DNA of 64,000 nt from an uncultured Prevotella sp. (GTDB taxonomy: Bacteria > Bacteroidota > Bacteroidia > Bacteroidales > Bacteroidaceae), in contig CAMUYR010000005.1 in the NCBI GenBank assembly GCA_947164965.1, positions 62,001-126,000 of the forward strand, given 5' to 3'. Position numbers and translations under genes: made by a program. Position 1 is the stretch's first letter; each line of letters opens with the position of its first letter. Positions 47,141-55,658 of the stretch are shown here, one piece after another. The notes below the pieces were generated by a model. The model saw only the letters and a list, made by a program, of their open reading frames with translations, did no database searches and was not told the origin of the DNA.

Positions 47141-48196
47141 TTATAATGCTTGACGAAGGTACGACTTCAGGAAGTATCTCGTCAGGATGTCCGGCAGGTT
47201 TTCTGTCTCGGACTTGTCCGACTTGTCAAAATCTTTCCCATCTATATATGCCAGAGTCCTCGGCAGTTCCTCTGCCATCTTTTGCAAGCTCTCGGCTTGC
47301 TCTTCAGTGATCGATGCCATAGAATAGGCATCGATGGAGAGGTATGGCTGCAGCAGCATCCATCGGTAGTTGGAGGTCTGCTGCTCCGTCAGCTCCTTAC
47401 CGCTTTGGCAGTCGCGCACGACCGCTTCAGCGTTCTGGATGATGCGTCTGTTAAAGCGCATGGAGATATACATAATCAGTCGGGAGCTGACGGGGTTTTC
47501 AGGATCTACCTGAGTACTCTCGTACAGTTTCTGGAATATCAGTGCCGTCCGGCTTGCGAGTGTTTCCAGATCCTCTTGTTTCACGTCGTGCAGATGTTCC
47601 ATCAGGGAGCGGAAACAACGGTCTTCCTCGCTGATGAATTTCAGCAGCTCGCCTTCTTTCTTGAAGGTGCCGGACTTCTGGAGCAAGGCTTCATAATTCT
47701 TTACAGATTCCTCTGCGGTCCTGTAAGTGGCAGCCTTGTCAAGATCGTCGTAGAATGCCACGGCATTCTTGTAATCTTTCGACTCCTGGATGTTGTCGCG
47801 GTTCCGGGCAGTATGTACCTTGAAGTAGATGACATCCTTCATCGTTCTTGGCTCGTCAAGGGCCAGACGCATAATCTCGCCCCGAATACTGTCGGAAACA
47901 GCAAAGAAATCGGCTGCGATATCACTGCTGGAATCTATGGTGCTGTCACGCACCATAACAGAGAAGGTGGTGTCCTGTAGGGCTATCCACCTGTCGGCTA
48001 TCATTGAAAGCTCCTCTATGGTCGCTTTCTTCAGTGGCCGAATCGCTGCAAGCTCTTTGTGGCAGGCGTCTACCGCCTGCTGTGTTGTCTCGAAAGAGAA
48101 TTTTTTTAGTTCTTTGTTACAAGCCGTAAAACTTGCGGCTGTGACGATGACCATGGCGACTGCCATGATGACGGAAGTGAGATTTTTGTGTTCCAT
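47141..48196 (-). CDS. Lipoprotein, 351 residues, unknown function
   Basis: Signal peptide with lipobox SFTAC, the lipidated Cys being residue 26, followed by NKE, close to the K-(D/E)-(D/E) surface-export signal seen in Bacteroidota lipoproteins. The mature part is largely helical with repeated charged segments. It leads a leftward operon. Upstream are a weak -7-like box (TTCCTTTG, minus strand, 48229-48236) and operator-like repeat copy C. Might be a surface component for mating or exclusion, but no family is recognised. Confidence 0.65.
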   Translation of the reverse strand: MEHKNLTSVIMAVAMVIVTAASFTACNKELKKFSFETTQQAVDACHKELAAIRPLKKATIEELSMIADRWIALQDTTFSVMVRDSTIDSSSDIAADFFAVSDSIRGEIMRLALDEPRTMKDVIYFKVHTARNRDNIQESKDYKNAVAFYDDLDKAATYRTAEESVKNYEALLQKSGTFKKEGELLKFISEEDRCFRSLMEHLHDVKQEDLETLASRTALIFQKLYESTQVDPENPVSSRLIMYISMRFNRRIIQNAEAVVRDCQSGKELTEQQTSNYRWMLLQPYLSIDAYSMASITEEQAESLQKMAEELPRTLAYIDGKDFDKSDKSETENLPDILTRYFLKSYLRQAL

Positions 48197-48253
48197 ATCT
48201 TGTCTATTTCTATGTTTATATCTGCATGCAAAGGAACACTAAAATCCGCACAC

Positions 48254-48307
48254 TACGAAAAATAATCAAAACTTTGTCTTGATTTAACACATTTACGATT
48301 TTTCGTA
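48254..48307 (-). repeat. Operator-like intergenic repeat, copy C
   Basis: The 34-nt core at 48268-48301 is identical to copy B. It is flanked by the perfect 10-bp inverted repeat TACGAAAAAT (48254-48263) and ATTTTTCGTA (48298-48307). The flanks differ from copy B but stay complementary to each other. Confidence 0.65.
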
Positions 48308-48468
48308 AATTGTTGGTGACATATAATAACTATATGTTAGGAATTGATAAATATGAATTTAGATTAAAATCGATGGTCTCCTTCCGGCCATTTATTGTCG
48401 AGGAAAAATAAAAATCTGACATATAGTGTATATATGTCAGAAATGAAATTTTTAAGAGGAAAAGAGGC

Positions 48469-48819
48469 CTAAGCCTCCTGAGTCTCTTCTTTCTTCTCCA
48501 CCTTCTCGATGGCGGTAGCCTTCCAGGAGATAGCGAAGTGTTCCTTCTCGTCCTTGCCAGTGTAGCTGCGAGGCTCGAAGTAACCGGTAACCTTGATAAG
48601 GGTACCTTTCTTCAGCAGTTCCAGCTTGGGGCTGTCGGCCTTGGTGCCAACCTCAATGTCCTGCAGGGCTGAGATCTTCTTCTCGTTGCCGTCCTTATCC
48701 TTCTTTGTGGTACGGATGGCGAGTGGGAATCGTGCGAAAGCACTGCCGTTGTTGTTCTTTACTACGTTAGCGTCTACTGCTACGAAACCGATCACTGTGA
48801 AATTGTTGTTAGTTGCCAT
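48469..48819 (-). CDS. ssb: Single-stranded DNA-binding protein
   Basis: The 116-residue OB-fold protein begins MATNNNFTVIGFVAVDANVV and carries the SSB patterns FARFPLAIRTTKK and KKGTLIKVTGYFEPRSYTG. It is shorter than chromosomal SSBs and ends KKEETQEA without the usual DDDIPF tip, so it may not recruit the standard host partners. It would coat transferred or replicating ssDNA. It is transcribed separately from the lipoprotein operon, 272 nt upstream of it. Confidence 0.88.
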   Translation of the reverse strand: MATNNNFTVIGFVAVDANVVKNNNGSAFARFPLAIRTTKKDKDGNEKKISALQDIEVGTKADSPKLELLKKGTLIKVTGYFEPRSYTGKDEKEHFAISWKATAIEKVEKKEETQEA

Positions 48820-49548
48820 AATTCTTTAATTTTAAAGGGTGAAACTTTCAATTTTTACGTGCATAGAACAGCAGGCAAGAGGCAAGGTGTTCATAAGGCC
48901 AAGGAATTACAAGGAAATTTGATGGAATACCCCATTTTCTTTAGCCACTTTGTTGGCGTTAAGAAGAAAATGCGGAAGGCTGCCGACAAATTTCTGAAGG
49001 AATCGGGAACCATGGTGACCAGTACTTGCCGGACACCGCTTGCGCTAACTTTGCAAAGGAAAAATAAAGCGACACCCGCCATGAAAAGGAAAGAGGCAAC
49101 CCATAACGGCAATAAGTGATTGGTCGAAAGCAGAAGTATGGGCAATGTCAGAACAACAGGCAACGCCTTTGGTGGTTTTTCACCACCATGTACCAAGTTG
49201 AATAAGGAATATAAGGCAATTGGACGAGCCAGCTCGTCAGGTCACTCAGAGTTGGCTGAGTAAGACATCGGCTGATAGCCGCTGAACTATGAGGGAAAGG
49301 CCTTTAAGACAGAACCGGTCTTGCCCTTGCTGCCTTGGCAGAGAGTTAGGACACCTTTCCCCTGAAAGGTGCCAGTGGTGAATGGAGAGTAAAAGAAAGA
49401 AGACAGAGGCTGGCACCTGCCGCCTCAAAACATTTGGCAGATGCCGTCAACGGATTTGTCGCTCTTTCCGAGACCCGCTGCCTTTGCAGCGGAAATGGGC
49501 TTTTGACCACCAAGATATATATTATTATATAGGTGGTCGAAAAGGTGG
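48820..49548. other. Gene-free hairpin-rich region
   Basis: About 730 nt with no convincing gene on either strand; listed frames are overlapping and unlike proteins. A rightward TAACTTTG box is at 49046-49053. Hairpins include CACCTTTC-CCCT-GAAAGGTG (49352-49371), GCTGC-CTTT-GCAGC (about 49479-49492) and the long pair GGTGCCAG/CTGGCACC (49368-49375, 49410-49417). May encode a structured RNA or hold a replication region. The first part resembles 57590-57735 in patches. Confidence 0.4.
49046..49053 (+). promoter_or_regulatory. Rightward -7 promoter box
   Basis: TAACTTTG matches TAnnTTTG exactly, with a TTG about 20 nt upstream. There is no ORF to explain it, which supports a non-coding transcript across the hairpin-rich region. 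Confidence 0.4.
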
Positions 49549-49554
49549 TCAAAA
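49501..49554. repeat. GGTGGTC repeats around an AT-rich core
   Basis: TTTTGACCACC (49501-49511) is the exact inverse of GGTGGTCAAAA (49544-49554). A third copy, GGTGGTCGAAAA, is at 49532-49543, and AT-only DNA lies between. There is no T-run for a terminator, so an operator or iteron-like site is more likely. Confidence 0.45.
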
Positions 49555-49776
49555 ACGGATTTTATGAGGTGTACTCTGGTATGGGAATATATCCCATTCC
49601 TGGAGTGCTTCATCGGGTGTGCATCCGTGTTCCATGGCCATGAGGATTTCTTTTTCGAGGCCATGTTTCCTGGCGATATCTATCGCCTGCTCACGGGTGT
49701 ACTCTGATGAACTTGGGTGTACTTTGGTGTACCACCATCTCCAGAACAGCGTTCTTATCTTGAAAAGGAATCTCAT
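49549..49776 (-). CDS. Small third gene of the restriction-modification operon
   Basis: The 75-residue basic protein begins MRFLFKIRTLFWRWWYTKVH. Its start overlaps the endonuclease stop by four bases (ATGA), so it is translationally coupled. It has an N-terminal aromatic/basic helix, then a UBA-like helical segment (EQAIDIARKHGLEKEILMAM, HGCTPDEALQEWD). It is not an HTH controller protein. May modulate the endonuclease or be a membrane-associated helper; unknown. Confidence 0.6.
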   Translation of the reverse strand: MRFLFKIRTLFWRWWYTKVHPSSSEYTREQAIDIARKHGLEKEILMAMEHGCTPDEALQEWDIFPYQSTPHKIRF

Positions 49777-50684
49777 CGTGGGCCGAGGAATTTATCACCA
49801 TTCAGGTGGATCATGTGCTCCGGCTCTTCAGCCAGCCAGATTTCCGTTTCCCAAGCCAGGAAGTCGAAGAACTTCTTGAAGGTCTTGAAGTCGAGGAACG
49901 CCGTAACGTAGATCTTTCCTGCCGTGACATGCTGTGTCATGGCTGTTATCTCCTGAATGCGCTTGGGATCCATCGGTCCTACGGATGTGACGGCTTCGAC
50001 GAAATAGAGCCAGTTCTTGTCAGGCCTATAGAGTACGACGTCCGGCATTTTGTCGTGCAGCGTGATACGGAAGCCAAGCTCGCGAAGGCGCTCTTCACGC
50101 TTCACGAGGTCTTTCTGGATGGTATCGCCGACATAGAGACATTCGGAATTTGGTGCAAAGCGAGGAGCAAATTCCTCAATGATGGCCTTCTGAAGCTGGT
50201 TATGTTTACCAGGTGAGAAGGTGAAGTCCTGACCGTTGATGTTCACGGGCATCTTCTCAATCTGTTTCTTGGAGGCGTAGATGTCAATGAGGCTTTCGTG
50301 GTTAGCCATGAAAGCCCTCAGAGGGGCGTCACTGATTCCCTTGTTCCGCAGGATGTCTACAAACTCCGCTGTCAGTCGCCAGCGGTAGTTGGGACTGTTG
50401 GTAGCCACCCCGTTATCTTCGGTGATGGCTGCCGTCCGGAAGTGATGTAGGGCTTGCTTTCGGAATGTCTCGCGGCTGTTCTCAGCATAAGAGACAGGAT
50501 AGTTTGCATTTGCAAACTGGATGATGTCATGGATGCGTAGCCATTCATTCCTTGCCTCGCTCCATGGCGTTTCAGGCTTGATGTTTGCCATGCCCAGGAT
50601 GGTCAGCACGCAGATGTCAGACTGCTGCTGCCTGGGTAGGCCGAGAGCTGCCAGCAGCTCCCTTGTCTCTGTCATGTGATCCAT
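49773..50684 (-). CDS. Type II restriction endonuclease, BsuBI/PstI family
   Basis: The 303-residue protein matches the BsuBI/PstI endonuclease layout: an N-terminal winged-helix-like specificity part (ENSRETFRKQALHHFRTA, TNSPNYRWRLT) and a C-terminal PD-(D/E)xK-like nuclease part (PDVVLYRPDKNWLYFVEAVTS, with D and E-A-V in place). Known members cut CTGCAG; that specificity is inferred, not seen. It overlaps the methyltransferase gene by 13 nt. Length is close to R.PstI. Confidence 0.85.
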   Translation of the reverse strand: MDHMTETRELLAALGLPRQQQSDICVLTILGMANIKPETPWSEARNEWLRIHDIIQFANANYPVSYAENSRETFRKQALHHFRTAAITEDNGVATNSPNYRWRLTAEFVDILRNKGISDAPLRAFMANHESLIDIYASKKQIEKMPVNINGQDFTFSPGKHNQLQKAIIEEFAPRFAPNSECLYVGDTIQKDLVKREERLRELGFRITLHDKMPDVVLYRPDKNWLYFVEAVTSVGPMDPKRIQEITAMTQHVTAGKIYVTAFLDFKTFKKFFDFLAWETEIWLAEEPEHMIHLNGDKFLGPR

Positions 50685-52108
50685 TGTCTGATGATGTTAT
50701 TGCAGGTGGCTTCGCTCAGGTCGTTTTGTACCATCAACTGCTGACCCATCTCTATGATGGTGTCATGTGACGGTACCGGCATGGCGTTTATCTCTGTCGA
50801 GTTGACCTGTGTCGAGCCGTTTAAGATACGGTAGTAGCTGTCGTATAGGGTGCTGTTCAGCAGTGTATAGATGCCGTAGGCCTCTTCTGCTGTGGCACAC
50901 CTGATGAAGTTTATCTTGTTCTGGGTGCCGATATGCTCATACTGGGGATAGTCGGTTGCCAGCAGGATGCCGCATTGCAGGCGGCGGTGTTCCTCCTTGG
51001 AGGTGAACCGCTTGACGAAGACATAGTTTCCGTTGGCTTGCAGGAATCCTGTCCGGTCTGTGACCATATATTCGCCATCCTCTCCTGCTGGCCACACCAC
51101 CCTGCCGTTTCGGATATGGTGGGAGTAGAACAGTGGCACAGTCCCTTTGACGGCTCTGTTGCGCAGCACCTCACGGGTACGGAAGTCCACGATGATGCCT
51201 GTGTGCATCTTCATCTGAACGCTCTGAAGGGTGTCTGGGAGCCTGTTCAGTATTGTCAGCACCTGGCTTTCCTCTGGGCTTGTCACGAGAAAAACATATT
51301 CATTGGGTGCGACGACGGCATTGTACGCCACCTCATAGTGGCGCAGGTCGGCAAAGTCCGACGATGACGATGCCGTCATGCTGACGATCTCAGGACGTGT
51401 CACGGTCTTCCTTACCTTGATGATCATCGTTTCCTGGAGCACGCTCTCACCGTCGAAGACTTTCTCTCGTGAGTCGAAGATATGGATGTCCGTGATCACG
51501 CAGTTCCGGAATAGGAAGTTTCGGAAACGGGCGAAGTACGCCCCTGATGTCCAGGAACGCGGAATGATATACACCAGCTCACCTCCTGGGTGTAGCTGCT
51601 GTATGCTCTTAGTCCAAAAGAGAAAATACAGGTTCGGTGCGCCATAGCACACCTCTGGCAGGGCTTGTGCTTCAGGGGCATCTTTGGGAATTTTTAGATA
51701 GGGAGGATTCCCTATCACAATGTCATATATTTCCTCCTGCACTTCCTCCAGCAGGAAGTTGTCGGTGATGATATGATAGGTGATATTGTACCGCTTTGCC
51801 AGCTCATTGAGGTTTGCCGTCAATACCGGCAATACCTTATTGTCTATCTCATAGCAGCAGACAAAGAGCTGGCCGTCGTAGCCTTCAGTACGAAGGCGTT
51901 CTACCAGAGCGATGCTCAGCAGGCCGGAGCCTGCCCCTGCATCGAGAATGGATAGTCTTGTTTTCTCCTTATGAAGAGAAAACAGTCCTGCCATGAACTC
52001 AGCGGATTTTCGGGAGGTGAAGAACTGTCCGTACCTCTTCCGCTGAGACTTGGGTATCGACTCGACGAATGCCGCTGTTGCGGCGTATGCTTTTTCAATA
52101 GATGTCAT
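50672..52108 (-). CDS. N6-adenine DNA methyltransferase of the PstI-type system
   Basis: I chose ATG 52108 (MTSIEKAYAATAAF), since the ORF start at 52258 adds an unlikely leader. The 478-residue enzyme has SAM-binding motif I LDAGAGSG (residues about 55-62) and catalytic motif IV NPPY (134-137). The C-terminal half provides target recognition. Length and partner fit M.PstI/M.BsuBI. A TACCTTTG box ends only 9 nt before the ATG, so the mRNA would be leaderless or nearly so. It protects the element and host DNA from the partner endonuclease and can stabilise the element by post-segregational killing. Confidence 0.88.
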   Translation of the reverse strand: MTSIEKAYAATAAFVESIPKSQRKRYGQFFTSRKSAEFMAGLFSLHKEKTRLSILDAGAGSGLLSIALVERLRTEGYDGQLFVCCYEIDNKVLPVLTANLNELAKRYNITYHIITDNFLLEEVQEEIYDIVIGNPPYLKIPKDAPEAQALPEVCYGAPNLYFLFWTKSIQQLHPGGELVYIIPRSWTSGAYFARFRNFLFRNCVITDIHIFDSREKVFDGESVLQETMIIKVRKTVTRPEIVSMTASSSSDFADLRHYEVAYNAVVAPNEYVFLVTSPEESQVLTILNRLPDTLQSVQMKMHTGIIVDFRTREVLRNRAVKGTVPLFYSHHIRNGRVVWPAGEDGEYMVTDRTGFLQANGNYVFVKRFTSKEEHRRLQCGILLATDYPQYEHIGTQNKINFIRCATAEEAYGIYTLLNSTLYDSYYRILNGSTQVNSTEINAMPVPSHDTIIEMGQQLMVQNDLSEATCNNIIRQWIT

Positions 52109-52116
52109 TTCGTTGG

Positions 52117-52124
52117 CAAAGGTA
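52117..52124 (-). promoter_or_regulatory. -7 promoter box of the RM operon
   Basis: The minus strand reads TACCTTTG (TAnnTTTG). Its distance to the ATG at 52108 implies a leaderless or very short-leader transcript. Confidence 0.5.
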
Positions 52125-52824
52125 CGAAAAAAGACTGGAAAAAGAGTAATCTTTGAAGAAAAACTGCTTGTAGGAAATGTTTTTAAGTTGAAAGTTACAT
52201 TTGGAAAAGTAGTTTTTGTAAATTGTCTTGCGATAAATAAAATACTTTTGCGAAGCATTTCTCCCGTCGTTTGAGTGTGATATAACAGTCATTAGTGGTG
52301 GGCCTGGCAAGGGAGAACATGCAGCATTGTCAAGGGCAGGAACAGGAGCGTGGTGACTTAGAGTAAGCCGTGTATTACCGAACAGGGAGAACGAATATTG
52401 CATGATGGTGCTGTAAACAGCTGAGTACTCGCCCTCTGTGGCGGTCAGCCGTTTGCAGCATGAGCAGGTGTGTATGATAATACTCTCCTGATCAAGTCAG
52501 GCATCATTCATTCTCACCGGTGATACTCAGTGTCTCTAAGGGTTATCACCACCCTCCAGAGAAAGCCCAATGCCGTATATTCTCCTGCAGCCGTAGAAGG
52601 TCGCCACTGGCGTTATGTCAGAAGAGGATGACGGGGTTATTACGAGATTAGCGAGGATGGTTAGGGGAAATGAGCATCGTAGGAACGATGCGCAGATAGA
52701 TAGCCTTGGCTGTCTATCTGGAGGTGTCCGTCACCTTTTCCCGTAGAAAAAAGTCCCAGGCATCATCACGACGCAGGGACTTGCAACAAATAATTAACTA
52801 AAAACTATAAATATGAAGAAAAAA
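52125..52824. other. Gene-free region with hairpins
   Basis: About 700 nt without a supportable gene. Hairpins CATCGT-AGGA-ACGATG (about 52675-52690) and AGATAGATAGCC/GGCTGTCTATCT (about 52693-52718) precede the terminator at 52747-52782. Candidate for a non-coding RNA or for cis sites; no similarity to known RNAs is recognised. Confidence 0.35.
52747..52782 (-). terminator. Rho-independent terminator
   Basis: On the minus strand AAGTCCC pairs with GGGACTT, with inner pairs GCGTC/GATGC, followed by six T. It ends the leftward transcript of the XRE regulator and 44-residue ORF. Confidence 0.75.
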
Positions 52825-52959
52825 CTATTCTATTTCTTTTTCTGTATCTCTCTTTCCGTGTAGCCAGTCATGGATAATCGACTGTAGCTCGTCTCTGGCT
52901 TCTTTGTCCTCAAAATGGCTTCCAAGCTGTCTCACTCTTTTCTTCAGTTCCTGTGACAT
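52825..52959 (-). CDS. 44-residue hypothetical protein
   Basis: Too short for the ORF track. ATG at 52959, TAG at 52825. The product (MSQELKKRVRQLGSHFEDKE and ending DTEKEIE) is charged and helical with the look of a small regulatory or antitoxin-like peptide. It starts 35 nt after the XRE regulator and precedes the terminator. Function unknown. Confidence 0.5.
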   Translation of the reverse strand: MSQELKKRVRQLGSHFEDKEARDELQSIIHDWLHGKRDTEKEIE

Positions 52960-52994
52960 TTCTGTTATTGGGTTTGATAAGTTCTCAAATAAGG

Positions 52995-53363
52995 TTATCT
53001 TTGGGCCATTCTTCTATGGCCGCCGTCGTGACTCCACGCTATCCGGTAGCGAGGATCGTCGTGTCTGGCACCGTCCAGCAGACGGCTCATCAGGAGGTAG
53101 TTTCTGACTATCTTCATGAAAGGTATAATCTCTGTCTCCTGCTGAGGGTTGCCGGTGATGGAATGTGCCTGGGCAGTTCCTGTCAGGATATCGTATTCCG
53201 TGACATGATAGAGCGCCGCCAGCAGCTCGATGACCTGATAGGGTACTTCATCTGTTTTTTGCCGTTCGTAGCTAAGATAGACCATCAGGTCGACACCAAG
53301 ATATTTGGCGACCTGTTCCGCTGTATAGCGCACTTTCTTGCGCATGTTTTCGATGATATTCAT
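52995..53363 (-). CDS. XRE-family transcriptional regulator
   Basis: The 122-residue protein has an N-terminal helix-turn-helix (YTAEQVAKYLGVDLMVYLSY, then VIELLAALYHVTEYDIL, residues about 12-60) of the Cro/CI type. The C-terminal part is unrecognised and Arg/His-rich. The perfect palindrome GTAATACGTATTAC lies just upstream of its start, a plausible autoregulatory operator. It is followed by a 44-residue ORF. Confidence 0.75.
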   Translation of the reverse strand: MNIIENMRKKVRYTAEQVAKYLGVDLMVYLSYERQKTDEVPYQVIELLAALYHVTEYDILTGTAQAHSITGNPQQETEIIPFMKIVRNYLLMSRLLDGARHDDPRYRIAWSHDGGHRRMAQR

Positions 53364-53378
53364 ATCATTGTATTATTA

Positions 53379-53392
53379 GTAATACGTATTAC
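53379..53392. promoter_or_regulatory. Palindromic operator candidate of the XRE regulator
   Basis: The perfect 14-nt palindrome GTAATACGTATTAC lies 16-29 nt upstream of the regulator start. The neighbouring TATTAGTAATACG recurs upstream of the 818-residue gene (minus strand, about 38064-38076). Confidence 0.5.
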
Positions 53393-53401
53393 AATATATA
53401 T

Positions 53402-54145
53402 TTAAACCTTGACACCTCTATTTTTTATTTTCTGGTACTCGCGAAGCGTGTCTTTCTGTCTCTCCAGCTGGTTGGAGTAGTACATATCCTCACTGACGTA
53501 GGTAAAGAAGCGCATGCTCGTCATGTTGAGGATCTGTCCGCGAAGCATCCCGCCACCTTGCATGAAGATGTCATAGGATGACAGTACATCCTTGGTGTAT
53601 TTCTGTGAGGACTTATCCCCTTCGGTGTCACACCACCGCCAGCGGTTCATGATATTCTCCACTTTCTGGTCGAATGCCAGTTGCAGGCCTTTCGGTTTCA
53701 GGTATCGTTCCGTATAGCGGTTGAAGGCATGAGGTGTGATGTCCACGACACATCCCAGGCCATGGTTGCCAGGTGTCTGACGGAGGTAGTGATACAGTCC
53801 GTTTGGATCGAACCAGAACACTCCCCTGCCACAGTTGATGTCCTTCCCGTGTTTCAGGTCTTTCGGTGACATATCCTTGGGTGATTTCTCGATGGAGTAT
53901 GTCGTATAGCAGAAGGCAAAGAATGACTTTCTTTTCTTCTGTTCCTTCGACCGGCACATGAATACCAGCCTCCAGGGATTGCCGTTATCCTCGAAGGCAT
54001 AGCGGATAAAGTACGGGAAACGTGTCCCTCTGCTGAAGCGGTCTGACACGTCATCCATCACGCTGTCGAAGAGTCTCTTCGTCTTTTCCACGACCCTGAA
54101 GACCTCATGGAATTTCTCTTCATCATTCATGTTTTGTAGTATCAT
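53402..54145 (-). CDS. Hypothetical protein, 247 residues
   Basis: Soluble protein rich in aromatic and basic residues. A conserved-looking central motif is VVDITPHAFNRYTERYLKPKG (shown only in part as PHAFNRYTERY). No signal peptide. Similar His/Arg/Tyr patterns occur in phage and mobile-element proteins of unknown function. A start at the second Met (MNDEEKFHEV) is possible. It precedes the XRE gene in the same direction. Confidence 0.6.
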   Translation of the reverse strand: MILQNMNDEEKFHEVFRVVEKTKRLFDSVMDDVSDRFSRGTRFPYFIRYAFEDNGNPWRLVFMCRSKEQKKRKSFFAFCYTTYSIEKSPKDMSPKDLKHGKDINCGRGVFWFDPNGLYHYLRQTPGNHGLGCVVDITPHAFNRYTERYLKPKGLQLAFDQKVENIMNRWRWCDTEGDKSSQKYTKDVLSSYDIFMQGGGMLRGQILNMTSMRFFTYVSEDMYYSNQLERQKDTLREYQKIKNRGVKV

Positions 54146-54175
54146 AGCCTTATATTTTTTAGTTTATCAATCATT

Positions 54176-54763
54176 TCAGAATCCGTATATCTCCTTGAAC
54201 TTCCTGGCCATGGTGTAGAAGTTTATCATCTGCTGTCCCTCATGAAATGTCTGTAGCCATTTCCGTCGTGCATAGAGGATCGTCATGTTTTTCCTTTCCT
54301 CCAGTGCCAGGTTTCTGATGGCTATCCCTGCAGGGAACTTCTCCTCGGTCAGATAGGTGCAGTATGACTTGATATCCGTCATCGTCACCTGTCCTGTCGT
54401 CCAGCGGATGGGAATGAACAGGTCACGGAAGAGACTATAGTCACGGCTGAGATTGTCGAAGTGTCTCTTCAGCTTACTCCATGTGCTGTTGTTCCAGAAT
54501 GTCAGTGTCTCATCCAGCCAGTAGTCCTTTTCCCATCTGCATGCTATCCGCTGTTCATATATGCGTGGTGCCCACTTCATATAGTTTTCAACGTCGTAGG
54601 AACACCCGCCGGCTGTTGCGACGGTATCTGCCGGATGCATCATCGACGTGATACCGGCCATGTTTCCCTGGTTGTTCAGCGTGCGGAATTTCGTGCCGTA
54701 CCAGAGGTGGTCGTTTGTCGGTGTGCGGAAGGCATAGATGCCCAGGCTTCTCATCTTGTTCAT
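54176..54763 (-). CDS. Hypothetical protein, 195 residues
   Basis: Trp/Tyr/Arg-rich soluble protein (RTPTNDHLWYGTKFRTLNN, ending RKFKEIYGF). It overlaps the upstream ATP-grasp-like gene by four bases, so translation is coupled. No motif or signal recognised. May act with the ATP-grasp-like enzyme (inference from coupling). Confidence 0.6.
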   Translation of the reverse strand: MNKMRSLGIYAFRTPTNDHLWYGTKFRTLNNQGNMAGITSMMHPADTVATAGGCSYDVENYMKWAPRIYEQRIACRWEKDYWLDETLTFWNNSTWSKLKRHFDNLSRDYSLFRDLFIPIRWTTGQVTMTDIKSYCTYLTEEKFPAGIAIRNLALEERKNMTILYARRKWLQTFHEGQQMINFYTMARKFKEIYGF

Positions 54764-55641
54764 AGTCCTGCCTTTTGACGATCCCAGTATGCAGAGCGCC
54801 AGCCCTGTGCCATATCAATAAGCCATACACGGTTTTCTTCCATCAGGAAGTCCACCGACCAGATGTTAGGTGCCTCTCCCGGCATCTGTAGTGTTGTGAC
54901 TGTTGCCAGCGCCTTCTCTATCTGAGGACGATGTTTCTCAAACAAGCGTTTCGTCTCAGCGTCAAGTGTCGGATAAGCCGTCTCATAGACATATGCATCC
55001 TCTTGTTTATCCTCACCTCCGATATAGTAGCAGATGGCATCATGGCAGTAATCCCAGTCCCAGTAGTTAACGGCATATAGAAACTTATGAGTATCGAAAT
55101 TATAGAATATTTGTATCTCCGGACGCAGGGGCATCCCATGGTAGATGGTGGGTGTCTCTGCTTTTTCCGGTTCGATATATTCACGCAGGATCAGCTCCAG
55201 GTAGCCGCATTTATCGTAGCAGATAGCCTCGTATTGGATGTTACAGATATTCTTGATAAGCTGCTCTTCGTCCGACTGATTTGTCACCAGGCATCCGTTT
55301 ATGAAATTGAACTTATGCGAGTAGCATCCGTTTTTGATGAATATCTTGTGACCGTTCAGCCAGGGTGTCTGTTCTATGACCGGTATTATATGGTCGAGCA
55401 CCCAACTGTCGATTTTCTCACTGTCACCCTCCTTTTCCTGGAAGAATGCCTTATACAATTCTTCGGGAACGGGGATGATGATTGACTTAGGAACTGATAT
55501 TCCGTCATTATCAGCTATTTTCTCGATATGCGGGAACCAGTAAGAGAAGTTATTGGGGTTAGTGCGAAGGAAGCTCATAAGCTCCTCATGCATTCTCTGC
55601 TGCTCTTCCGGCGTTGGTTGTTTGAAATAAATGTCTTGCAT
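54760..55641 (-). CDS. ATP-grasp-like protein (CDC123-like pattern)
   Basis: The 293-residue protein shows a set of segments that fits an ATP-grasp fold of the CDC123/D123 kind: HKIFIKNGCYSHKF (ATP-binding lysine strand), LELILREYIEP, EIQIFYNFDTHKFLYA, and WSVDFLMEENRVWLIDMAQG near the end (metal-binding D...D/N region). Such enzymes ligate carboxylates or bind translation factors; phage versions are known. No substrate can be given. Coupled to the 195-residue gene downstream. The assignment is from pattern only. Confidence 0.45.
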   Translation of the reverse strand: MQDIYFKQPTPEEQQRMHEELMSFLRTNPNNFSYWFPHIEKIADNDGISVPKSIIIPVPEELYKAFFQEKEGDSEKIDSWVLDHIIPVIEQTPWLNGHKIFIKNGCYSHKFNFINGCLVTNQSDEEQLIKNICNIQYEAICYDKCGYLELILREYIEPEKAETPTIYHGMPLRPEIQIFYNFDTHKFLYAVNYWDWDYCHDAICYYIGGEDKQEDAYVYETAYPTLDAETKRLFEKHRPQIEKALATVTTLQMPGEAPNIWSVDFLMEENRVWLIDMAQGWRSAYWDRQKAGL

Positions 55642-55658
55642 ATAAAAGTTATTTTCGA

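Noticed and set aside
48859-49196. ORFs on both strands (86 and 101 residues) left of SSB
   Set aside because: They overlap each other, lack start context and sit in a region of hairpins; composition is not protein-like.
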